A program made the translations under genes and the position numbers. Shown here piece after piece: positions 1 through 5,329 of a DNA stretch of 13,320 nt. The notes under the pieces are model-generated. The model saw only the letters and a program-made list of their open reading frames with translations. It made no database searches and was not told where the DNA came from. Each line of letters opens with the position of its first letter. The stretch's first letter is position 1. Source of the DNA: DAOTTI01 sp034437795 (GTDB lineage: Bacteria; Chloroflexota; UBA11872; UBA12225); contig DAOTTI010000177.1 in assembly GCA_034437795.1 (NCBI GenBank), forward strand, positions 1 through 13,320. Direction: 5' to 3'.

Positions 1-253
1 CGGCCGCCGGCCGCGCTTCGCCGCCGGTCCGCGGCAGCCCCGCCGCAGTCCCCGACCTCTGCGCCGGCCGGCTCACACGGACCGCGCGGCCCCCGGCCTC
101 ACCAGAAGCCGGCTCAGATCCGCCTGGTGGCGAAATGCAGTGAACTGGCGCCTGGTTCAGGCCCGTGCTGCCGCGGCCGGCGCGCGTCTTTCACTCGCAA
201 TCCTGACGCCAAGCCTCAGCCCCCGCTCCCCGTGCCCGCAGGCCCGCGTCCAG
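1..253. other. GC-rich left-edge stretch without a supported gene
   Basis: No coding frame stands out. One plus-strand frame is open from position 3 to a TGA at 141-143 and would encode a Pro/Ala-rich 46-residue tail. Its GC at third codon positions is no higher than in the neighbouring frames, so I do not call it. The segment near 211-240 resembles a worn copy of the CTCTCCC hairpin repeats found elsewhere in the window. Nothing else is visible. Confidence 0.4.
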
Positions 254-1474
254 TTACGCATGACGTATTACGCGCCCAGCCTCCCCGATCACGCGGCAGA
301 GGCGCCGTACGCCCTCCACCAGCTGATCCGCCGGCAGGAAGCTATAGGCCAGGCGCAGGTGCGCCGCGCCGGGCGAGCGTGCAAAGTAGCTGGCGCCGGG
401 GATGTAGGTCACCCCGGCGGCCGCGGCCTGGGGCAGGAGCGCCCCCGCGTCGAGCCCGTCAGGGAGCGTCAGCCAGGTGAAGAAGCCACCCTGCGGGCGG
501 GTCCATGAAACCCCTGGCGGCGCGTACTCCGCCAGCGCGCCCAGCATCGCGTCGCGGCGCTGGCGATAGACGGCGCGCAGCGTCTCGATGTGTGCCAGCA
601 ACCGCTCCAGCGAGCCTGCTCCATCCCCGGCAAAGGCCACGGCCAGGTAGGTGGCAAACGGGCTGGTCCCCACGTCGACTTTCAGGGGCAGGAGCCGGGG
701 CACGAGCGCCCGCGGCGCCACCAGGTATCCTAGGCGCAGCCCCGCAGCCAGGATCTTGGAGAAGGTGCGTACCTGGATCACCACCCCTTCTGGGTCAAGC
801 GAGTACAGCGACGGCAGGGGCTCGCCCTCCAGGCGTAGCTCGCTATAGGCGTCCTCCTCCAGGAGGATGGTGCTGTACGCCCGCGCCAGCTCGACCAGCT
901 GCGTCCGGCGGTGGCGCGCGAGCGTCACGCCGGCCGGGTTGTGGAACGTGGGGATGGTGTAGATGAACTTGGGCCGCTTCCCCTGGGAGGCCAGCGTCTC
1001 CAGGAGGTCGGCCAGGGCGGCGGTCTGCAGGCCGTCGTCGTCGAGCGGCACCTCGTGGATCTCGGCCTCCGCGTTGCGGAACGTCTGCAGCGCGCCGATG
1101 AACGTCGGCGCCTCCACGATGATCGCGTCGCCCGGATCCACCAGCAGGTGCGTGACCAGGTCAATGCCCTGCGAACCGCCGGAAGTGACCAGCAGGTTGT
1201 CCCGCCCCACGTCGATCCCCTCCAGGCGCAGCTTGCGCACCAGCAGGTCGAGGAACGGCTCCGGCCCGGCGATGGGGCCGTACTGCAGCGCCTCCCGCCC
1301 GTGCTCACGGAGCATACGGGCGGCCGCGTCGATCAGCTCGGCAATCGGGAACGAGCCCGGGTCGGGAAAGCCGTAGGTCAGCGGAATGACCCCCTGCGGC
1401 GAGGCGGCGCCGGCGCGAAAGAGGGCCTCCACCGGCCTGGCGGCCCGGCGGGCGAGCAATGGCTGGTAGTCCAT
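254..1474 (-). CDS. PLP-dependent class I/II aminotransferase (LysN / 2-aminoadipate aminotransferase-like)
   Basis: 406-residue fold-type I aminotransferase, cytosolic, expected to move amino groups between an amino acid and a 2-oxo acid. Visible motifs are the cofactor loop SGGSQG (98-103), HNPAG with the cofactor-contacting Asn (N179), EEDAY (D208 to the pyridine nitrogen, Y210), TFSK with the Schiff-base lysine K240 followed by GLRLGY, and the C-terminal carboxylate-binding R374 in HLRLAYS. Length and motif spelling match the MocR/LysN-like group that includes 2-aminoadipate and broad-range aromatic/branched-chain aminotransferases; substrate cannot be fixed from sequence. The ATG at 1474 follows AGGGGGAC, a good ribosome binding site. 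The last codons (Val-Ile-Arg-His-Ala-stop) lie inside a short dispersed repeat also present at 8324-8338. The gene stands alone: the next gene upstream (superoxide dismutase) ends about 265 bp away behind a terminator. Family is sure, substrate is not. Confidence 0.93.
   Translation of the reverse strand: MDYQPLLARRAARPVEALFRAGAASPQGVIPLTYGFPDPGSFPIAELIDAAARMLREHGREALQYGPIAGPEPFLDLLVRKLRLEGIDVGRDNLLVTSGGSQGIDLVTHLLVDPGDAIIVEAPTFIGALQTFRNAEAEIHEVPLDDDGLQTAALADLLETLASQGKRPKFIYTIPTFHNPAGVTLARHRRTQLVELARAYSTILLEEDAYSELRLEGEPLPSLYSLDPEGVVIQVRTFSKILAAGLRLGYLVAPRALVPRLLPLKVDVGTSPFATYLAVAFAGDGAGSLERLLAHIETLRAVYRQRRDAMLGALAEYAPPGVSWTRPQGGFFTWLTLPDGLDAGALLPQAAAAGVTYIPGASYFARSPGAAHLRLAYSFLPADQLVEGVRRLCRVIGEAGRVIRHA
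256..270. repeat. Heptad-type dispersed repeat overlapping the aminotransferase stop codon
   Basis: The 15-mer ACGCATGACGTATTA is identical to 8324-8338. In the minus orientation it reads as 7-base steps TAATACG, TCATGCG, then TAAC. The last of these contains the aminotransferase TAA, where the other copy has TGAT. The repeat therefore encodes the end of the protein. Confidence 0.7.
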
Positions 1475-1520
1475 AGGTTACGTCCCCCTAGCCGGGACGA
1501 TTCACGGCCAGCGACGAGTC

Positions 1521-1573
1521 CCGTCTCCCTTTGGGAGAGGGTGATGGTGAGGGCTCCGCTCGGGAATAATCGG
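1521..1573. repeat. Dispersed hairpin repeat (CTCCC-n-GGGAG family), copy 1
   Basis: Stem TCTCCC (1524-1529), loop TTT, stem GGGAGA (1533-1538), followed by GGTGATGGTGAGGGCTCCGC and GGAATAATCGG. The same stem and tail recur near 10163, 11023 and, inverted, 13107. The element is intergenic, upstream of the aminotransferase. Confidence 0.75.
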
Positions 1574-1605
1574 CCATACCCCGCTGGGGCCTCAGCGGGG
1601 TATGG
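1574..1605. other. Perfect 13-bp inverted repeat
   Basis: CCATACCCCGCTG (1574-1586) pairs exactly with CAGCGGGGTATGG (1593-1605) across a 6-base loop. It directly abuts the tail of the dispersed hairpin repeat. No T-run follows on the minus strand, so it is not a classical terminator for the superoxide dismutase gene. It could be part of the aminotransferase leader or of the mobile repeat. Confidence 0.7.
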
Positions 1606-1650
1606 AAAGCCTGGCCATTTCCACAGAAGTCCGGGCTAGACATAAACTCG

Positions 1651-1699
1651 AAAAGACGAAGGACGAAAGACGATCCCCGGTCGTCTTTCGTCCTTCGTC
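1651..1699 (-). terminator. Rho-independent terminator of the superoxide dismutase gene
   Basis: Read on the minus strand, a perfect 19-bp stem (arms 1681-1699 and 1655-1673) with a 7-base loop is followed by TTTT and then CGAGTTT. It begins 40 bases after the superoxide dismutase stop. Each arm is made of 7-base units, GACGAAG, GACGAAA, GACGA, so a heptad array and its inverted copy form the stem. The position and T-run support termination; the stem is unusually long and AT-rich for this genome. Confidence 0.75.
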
Positions 1700-1739
1700 G
1701 GTGTGGGAGAACGCTGCACGGGGTCGCCGCCTGCGCGAC

Positions 1740-2366
1740 CTAGGCGAAGCTGGCGCTGCCGGCGAGCCGCGCCATCTGCTGCGCCTTCTCGAAGTTCTGG
1801 GCGATCTTGTCCCAGTTGAGGTTGCGGAAGAAGGCCTTGATGTAGTCGGCCCGATTGGAGCCGTAGTCCATGAAGTAGGCGTGCTCATAGACGTCCAGGG
1901 TCATGATGGGGATGGTCCCCCACACCCCGCCCTGATTGTGCACGTCGCAGAGGAAGGTGTGCAGCTTCCCGTCGGTGGGATCGAGGGCGACGGTGGCCCA
2001 GCCACGGGCGGCCATGCCGCAGGCGGTGAGGTCCTCCACAAAGGCCTGGAAGGAACCGAAGTCCTTCCGGATCTGCTCAGCCAGGGCGCCGGTCGGCTCG
2101 CCGCCCTTCCCGCCCAGGTGGCTGAAGTAGAGCTCGTGCAGGATCTGGCCGTCCGCGTTGAAGGTCTCCTCCAGCTTCAGCGCGCGGTACTCGCTGTAGG
2201 TCTGGGCCGCTTTGCTGCGGTCCGCGCTGGGGAGCGCCGCCTCGATCTCGTTGCGCTTGTTCACGTAGCCCGGATAGAGCCGGTCGTGATGGGTTTCGAT
2301 CGTCCTCGCCGAGATGCCATCCAGTGCGTCCTTCGCAAAGGGAAGGTCCTTGACCGCAAAGGGCAT
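1740..2366 (-). CDS. Superoxide dismutase, Fe/Mn family (divergent subgroup)
   Basis: 208-residue Fe/Mn superoxide dismutase converting superoxide to oxygen and peroxide in the cytosol. The four metal ligands can be placed: H26 (in THHDRLYPGYV), H77 (ILHELYFSHL), D158 and H162 (DVYEHAYFMDYG). Y34 is kept. The usual second-sphere HxxHH is altered: the position normally held by the gateway His (E. coli H30) is Leu and the next is Tyr. Gly at 73 and Gln at 145 (HNQGG) sit where manganese-type enzymes have Gly77 and Gln146, which argues for Mn or a cambialistic enzyme. I chose the ATG at 2366 over a start at 2402 because it follows AAGGAGAG at ideal spacing and begins at the conserved PFAVKDLPF. 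It is monocistronic, with a promoter at 2434-2463 and a terminator at 1651-1699. Confidence 0.95.
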   Translation of the reverse strand: MPFAVKDLPFAKDALDGISARTIETHHDRLYPGYVNKRNEIEAALPSADRSKAAQTYSEYRALKLEETFNADGQILHELYFSHLGGKGGEPTGALAEQIRKDFGSFQAFVEDLTACGMAARGWATVALDPTDGKLHTFLCDVHNQGGVWGTIPIMTLDVYEHAYFMDYGSNRADYIKAFFRNLNWDKIAQNFEKAQQMARLAGSASFA

Positions 2367-2433
2367 GACTACTCTCCTTACGTCTGTGGGTCTGCGCTGC
2401 ACGCGCCATCACACGTCGACGGCGTTACTTATC

Positions 2434-2463
2434 ACTCTATCCACCCGCAGCCGTGAGGGTCAA
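2434..2463 (-). promoter_or_regulatory. Sigma-70-type promoter of the superoxide dismutase gene
   Basis: On the minus strand, TTGACC (2458-2463) is followed after 18 bases by TAGAGT (2434-2439). The first matches TTGACA at 5 of 6 positions and the second TATAAT at 4 of 6. Transcription would start near 2427, giving a leader of about 60 bases with the ribosome binding site at its end. Confidence 0.5.
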
Positions 2464-2503
2464 GGCGGCGGGGTCGGCCGCTCGCTGCGTCGGCGGCGCC
2501 CCG

Positions 2504-2980
2504 TCAGCGGTCCAGCGGCAGCGGCAGCTGGGCCGGCCCCTTCGGGCGAGCGGGCATGCTGGCCTCGAGTGCGGCCGTCACCTCGGCGGCGTCCGGCAAC
2601 CGGGATAGCGTCGCGTCCCACCCGGCGCGGGCGGCGACGCGGTGGGCCACCCGCGCCGCCGTGGCCCCGACGTCCTCGGTGGAGAAGATCCGCCCGCCCG
2701 TGGCGCGCAGCTGCGCCTCCGTCTCTGCCGCGAGCTTCCGCAGCTCGGGCTCCGGCAGCTCGACGCCGGTGGCCTCCAGGGCGTGCGCCAGCCAGCGGCG
2801 CGTGAAGTTGCGCTGACCGCCACTGGCGGCCTGGATCACCAGACGGGAGAACTGGGGCCGCTCATAGGTCGTAAACCGGAGCCCGCACGCCTTGCACTGG
2901 CGCCGGCGCCGCGTGGCCGTCTCCGACTCTCGCGTCTCGATCACCCGCGACTTGGTCGCGCCGCAGCGAGGGCACCTCAT
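2504..2980 (-). CDS. NrdR-like zinc-ribbon / degenerate ATP-cone protein with a possible clamp-binding tail
   Basis: 158 residues. The N-terminus is a clear NrdR-type zinc ribbon: C3/C6 (MRCPRCG) and C29/C32 (RRRRQCKACGLRFTTYER). NrdR represses ribonucleotide reductase genes by binding DNA with this ribbon and sensing ATP/dATP with an ATP cone. Here the second half (about 48-125) only loosely follows the cone: the usual VKRDG segment is replaced by IQAASGGQ, with the Gly and following Phe kept, and the conserved VYRSF-type ending is missing. The C-terminus instead reads GPAQLPLPLDR; QLPLPL (151-156) resembles the hexapeptide clamp-binding motif of Hda (QLSLPL). The ATG at 2980 starts the ribbon; no strong ribosome binding site precedes it, and in-frame sequence further upstream is low-complexity and repeat-derived. 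It lies between the GNAT gene and superoxide dismutase but probably not in an operon with either. It may be a paralogue of true NrdR rather than NrdR itself. Confidence 0.8.
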   Translation of the reverse strand: MRCPRCGATKSRVIETRESETATRRRRQCKACGLRFTTYERPQFSRLVIQAASGGQRNFTRRWLAHALEATGVELPEPELRKLAAETEAQLRATGGRIFSTEDVGATAARVAHRVAARAGWDATLSRLPDAAEVTAALEASMPARPKGPAQLPLPLDR

Positions 2981-3187
2981 AGGCGATTGTCGGCTGCCTC
3001 TGATCGGGCGTCGGCCCTGCCCGGCGCCGTTGCCGCCAGCCGGCAGCCGGCTGGCAGCCAGGAACCGGGCGCCTCCGGTTGCCGGCAGCCGGACCTCCGC
3101 CGCCCGCTCCCCCTGGGCCGGCGTGCAGCCGCCATCAGGTGATATCAAGTATCAGGTGCTATCAGCCGGTGACAGGCAGCCGGCCCC
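2981..3187. repeat. Intergenic GC-rich inverted and direct repeats
   Basis: GCCAGCCGG (3035-3043) and CCGGCTGGC (3047-3055) form a perfect 9-bp stem with a 3-base loop. The 9-mer GGCAGCCGG occurs three times (3042-3050, 3084-3092, 3175-3183). Together with the CATCAGG/TATCAGG units listed separately, repeats fill most of this gap between the GNAT stop and the NrdR-like start. No gene is seen. Confidence 0.6.
3133..3166. repeat. Degenerate heptad array, unit TATCAGG
   Basis: Units CATCAGG (3133), TATCAAG (3143), TATCAGG (3150) and TATCAGC (3160) are spaced 10, 7 and 10 bases apart; the 10-base steps hold inserted TGA and TGC. It starts about 20 bases beyond the stop codon of the GNAT gene, on its 3' side. 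Confidence 0.5.
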
Positions 3188-4177
3188 TTACAGGCGGGTC
3201 TTTACCAGATCAAGAAACTCCCCGCGGATCTGGGCGCCGGTAACGACCGTGGCCACGTACACCAGCGGGTCGTAGTCGTCCAAGCCGGAGGTACTGGTGT
3301 ATTCGGCCGTGCGCCGGCCCCGCTGCTGCAGCCACTCCAGGGCGTGGTCGATCAAGGTGGAGCCCAGGTGCCGCCCGCCGTACTCGCGGGCCACCAGGGC
3401 GCACCATTCGAAGGTGTCCTGCCCTTCCGGCGCATCCTTCGCGTCGCACAGGCCCACCAGCTCGCCGTGGCGGTAGGCCAGAAAGTAGGTCTGTGGCGCG
3501 TCCCGGCCGGCGTTCCGGACGGCCTCGATCACCCGCTCACGCACGTCGGCCTGGGCGCGCTCAAACTGGTCCTGCCGGTCCTCGGGCTGCAGCTCCACGC
3601 GAAACCACTTCTGGTCCTCCCGCGGCTCCTTCCACCACCGGAAGTACGGCTGGTACGAGTTCAGGATGAAGCGCGCCGTCTGCTCCGGATCGGGGCGGTC
3701 GACCTGGCGGATCTCGAAGTCGGCGCTACGCTCCACCGGCCGGCGCGCGCTGAGATCCCAGGCCAGCACCACCGTGCGCCGCGATGACCAGTAGCCCAGC
3801 CGGTAAAAGTACGGCGCCCAGCCCCGCCCATCCACGATCACGGCATCGATCTTCTCCGCCCCGCGAGCCTTCAACCGCTCCTCAGCCGCCACGATCAGAC
3901 GCTCCGGCAGCCCCGTCTGGCGTAGCTCGTCGTCCACCGTCAGGTCGGTGATCAGGCCATGGGGCCGCGCCGGGCGCTCCCGCATGGCCAGGCGAATGGC
4001 GCCGACGACCTCGTCGTCGCCGGAACTGCGCCCCCCGCCCCCCGAGCGCCTGGCCACCAGCACCTCGCTGGGCCCATACCAGAGCTGGTTCAGCTCCTGG
4101 CGCACCCCCCCGACGCGTGCCGGGGGCGGCTCTAGCGCCACAATCTCAATGTCCGAAAGCGTCTCCTGGGCCACCAT
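3188..4177 (-). CDS. GNAT-family acetyltransferase with two GNAT domains
   Basis: 329 residues from the ATG at 4177. The N-terminal GNAT-like domain (about 8-145) has the acceptor strands EVVGAIRLA and LITDLTVDDELRQTGLPERLI, ending APYFYRLGYW. The C-terminal domain (about 152-310) carries the better acetyl-CoA loop, LVAREYGGRHLGSTLIDHALEWL (262-283). The family transfers acetyl groups from acetyl-CoA to amines; the substrate here is unknown. The loop of the first domain departs from the Q/RxxGxG/A pattern, so one domain may be non-catalytic. The start is uncertain: ATG 4177 follows AGGTGG at 11 bases; GTG 4237 is in frame, overlaps the end of the upstream ORF at 4230-4256 and could be translationally coupled to it; GTG 4312 is also open. 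Expression is probably controlled through the leader described at 4245-4389. Confidence 0.85.
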   Translation of the reverse strand: MVAQETLSDIEIVALEPPPARVGGVRQELNQLWYGPSEVLVARRSGGGGRSSGDDEVVGAIRLAMRERPARPHGLITDLTVDDELRQTGLPERLIVAAEERLKARGAEKIDAVIVDGRGWAPYFYRLGYWSSRRTVVLAWDLSARRPVERSADFEIRQVDRPDPEQTARFILNSYQPYFRWWKEPREDQKWFRVELQPEDRQDQFERAQADVRERVIEAVRNAGRDAPQTYFLAYRHGELVGLCDAKDAPEGQDTFEWCALVAREYGGRHLGSTLIDHALEWLQQRGRRTAEYTSTSGLDDYDPLVYVATVVTGAQIRGEFLDLVKTRL

Positions 4178-4229
4178 CGGCTTACCATCCACCTGCTTCG
4201 TGCTCGCTCCTACGTCGACCCTGTCGTCG

Positions 4230-4256
4230 TCAGTCACTGGGCTCGCGTTTGGCCAT
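4230..4256 (-). CDS. Upstream ORF / leader peptide of 8 codons (MAKREPSD)
   Basis: ATG at 4254-4256 with AGGGGGGA four bases upstream, the strongest ribosome binding site in this part of the window, opens only eight codons and stops at TGA 4230-4232. That stop overlaps GTG 4235-4237, which is in frame with the acetyltransferase, an arrangement typical of translational coupling. Alternatively the real gene starts here and a +1 shift at GAC-TGA-C joins the frames. The peptide shows no stalling motif I recognise. Confidence 0.45.
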   Translation of the reverse strand: MAKREPSD

Positions 4257-4285
4257 TGGTCCCCCCTAGAGTGATGGCCAAACGC
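4245..4285 (-). promoter_or_regulatory. 12-bp inverted repeat sequestering the uORF start codon, or an operator
   Basis: GCGTTTGGCCAT (4245-4256) and ATGGCCAAACGC (4274-4285) are exact reverse complements separated by 17 bases. In the minus-strand transcript the loop holds the AGGGGGGA ribosome binding site and the 3' arm begins with the ATG and first four codons of the upstream ORF. It could act as an RNA hairpin controlling initiation, or as DNA a dyad operator with about 29 bp between arm centres. Confidence 0.6.
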
Positions 4286-4302
4286 ATGGCAACTCGCCTG
4301 CC

Positions 4303-4389
4303 AGTGGGTCACGCGCCATGGACGTAGCCATTGGACGTGGGCATTGACGCTTCCGGCGGAATGGCAATCGGCACGCCAGATGACCCACT
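4303..4389 (-). promoter_or_regulatory. Long-range paired element in the GNAT leader
   Basis: AGTGGGTCA (4303-4311) is the exact reverse complement of TGACCCACT (4381-4389). Inside it GCCATT (4327-4332) pairs with AATGGC (4360-4365), and TGGACGT is repeated at 4319 and 4332. Together these suggest a nested stem structure of about 87 bases just upstream of the uORF hairpin. No known riboswitch or T-box consensus was recognised. Confidence 0.35.
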
Positions 4390-4604
4390 AGCGCCGGTTC
4401 AGGCTGCCTGCTCGGCCGCAGCCGCCCTTGCTCCATGAAATGCGCTCCCCCAAGAGGCTGCCGGCTCCTGTGCTCGCTTGCTCCTTGCGCCCCGCGGCGC
4501 GCTTGCCCGCCGGCCATGGCCTCGGCTCCCGCTGCACCGGCCTGGCCGGCGCATCCATCCGGCCAAGGAAGGGAACGGCCACCGGCGCCATCGCTCCCTG
4601 CCTC
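4390..4604. other. Intergenic stretch without recognised features
   Basis: Short open frames exist on both strands but all are Pro/Ala/Arg-rich, lack ribosome binding sites and resemble no family I know. I see no tRNA-like or other RNA fold. This stretch separates the 95-residue gene from the GNAT leader. Confidence 0.4.
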
Positions 4605-4643
4605 GAACTCAGACTTTGAACTTTGAACCTTGAACTCCGTCTA
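4605..4643. repeat. Heptad array, unit GAACYTT, spanning the stop codon of the 95-residue gene
   Basis: Plus-strand units are GAACTCA (4605), a 6-base GACTTT (4612), GAACTTT (4618), GAACCTT (4625) and GAACTCC (4632), then GTCTAG. The CTA at 4641-4643 is the minus-strand TAG stop. A close copy in the same phase to a stop codon lies at 6683-6722. Confidence 0.8.
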
Positions 4644-4928
4644 GTCCCGGTACCGGGCGATGTGCCGTAGCTGGTGGCGCAGCCAGACGTCCTTCGGGAT
4701 CGTCGACTGCGTGTAGGCCGTCACCACGCACAGGCCGCTCTCCACCAGGGACCGAAACAGCGAGCTGTACTGGCTATCCAGGTATTCCAGTGTCAGCGTC
4801 TCGGGGCTGAGCTTGGCCAGGCGCGTCTGCAGCATGGTGATCGACTTCTCCACCACCTCCATTGGAGCGTACACCTTGCCGTAGGCGAACGCTGGATCGT
4901 TCATCACGCTCCGCATGCGTTCCGTCAA
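4641..4928 (-). CDS. Unknown 95-residue protein
   Basis: I do not recognise this family. From the TTG at 4928 it is 95 residues, mostly helical by composition, with no membrane segment and no signal peptide. Segment 17-45 (KVYAPMEVVEKSITMLQTRLAKL) looks amphipathic, and the C-terminus is basic and aromatic (WLRHQLRHIARYRD). The TTG is preferred because it follows AAGGGAG four bases upstream; ATG codons at 4916 and 4904 lie downstream in the same frame and have no good ribosome binding site. Codon usage fits its neighbours. It lies alone between the dehydrogenase and the GNAT gene, and its TAG stop is part of the GTTCAAR heptad array. Confidence 0.65.
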   Translation of the reverse strand: MTERMRSVMNDPAFAYGKVYAPMEVVEKSITMLQTRLAKLSPETLTLEYLDSQYSSLFRSLVESGLCVVTAYTQSTIPKDVWLRHQLRHIARYRD

Positions 4929-5329
4929 TGGACTCCCTTTCCTGGACGTGATCGTGGATTGTGCCGCAGGCGTAGTCGTGGCGCTTGCCCGCACGCCTCC
5001 CGCCAGGCCTCAGCTCCCTCTCCCTGCGGGTGAAGGGAAGGGTCGCCGACGGCGGCAGGAGCAGGAGCCGGCGGCTCCTTCCGCCAGTGGCCGTCCCCTT
5101 TCCAGCGGTGGCGCTGGGCGAGGGTGGGGGCGCCGCTCGTGAATACTCCGCGCTGGTTGCATCTGCGGCAGAGGGGGTACGGCAAAGTATAGGCCACGGC
5201 CGCCACCGGCTTGACGAAGGCGACTGCCCCGTGCCAGCGCACCGGCCGCGACGGCATCTGCCCAACCAACCGCGCCGAGTGCTCAACGTGGAACGAGCGG
5301 ACGGTCGCGCCCTCGAACGAGGACGACGG
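4929..5329. repeat. Intergenic region with a split hairpin-repeat element
   Basis: About 400 bases without a convincing gene. At 5010-5040 CTCAGCTCCCTCTCCCTGCG is followed by GGGTGAAGGGAAGGG, and at 5116-5144 GGGCGAGGGTGGGGG is followed by CGCCGCTCGTGAATACTCC, the tail of the dispersed hairpin family. Between them lies nested dyad symmetry centred on GGAGCC-GGC-GGCTCC (5072-5086). The rest (5150-5329) holds a minus-strand TATACT (5186-5191) with no matching -35. Confidence 0.5.

Noticed and set aside
3..143. Possible C-terminal tail of a plus-strand gene at the left edge
   Set aside because: Third-position GC is no better than in the other plus frames and no motif is visible.
911..1639. A 242-codon plus-strand frame opposite the aminotransferase
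   Set aside because: It is antisense to a gene with all catalytic motifs, has Arg/Gly/Val-rich composition and no family resemblance; long antisense frames are expected at this GC content.
1602..2456. A 284-codon plus-strand frame opposite superoxide dismutase
   Set aside because: Antisense shadow of a certain gene; it reads through the terminator and promoter of that gene and shows no domain.
4230..4275. Release-factor-2-type programmed frameshift
   Set aside because: The AGGGGG sequence is about 30 bases from the GAC-TGA-C, much too far for the stimulatory role seen in prfB, and there is no slippery CTT; kept only as an alternative reading.
4605..4643. CRISPR-like array
   Set aside because: Units are 7 bases and contiguous, with no spacers; no cas genes are present.
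5186..5191. TATACT as a promoter for the 95-residue gene
   Set aside because: No -35 match at 16-19 bases and it would give a leader of about 250 bases.
4925..5269. A 114-codon minus-strand frame in the gap upstream of the 95-residue gene
   Set aside because: It translates the split hairpin repeat, overlaps a better gene in another frame and has no ribosome binding site.
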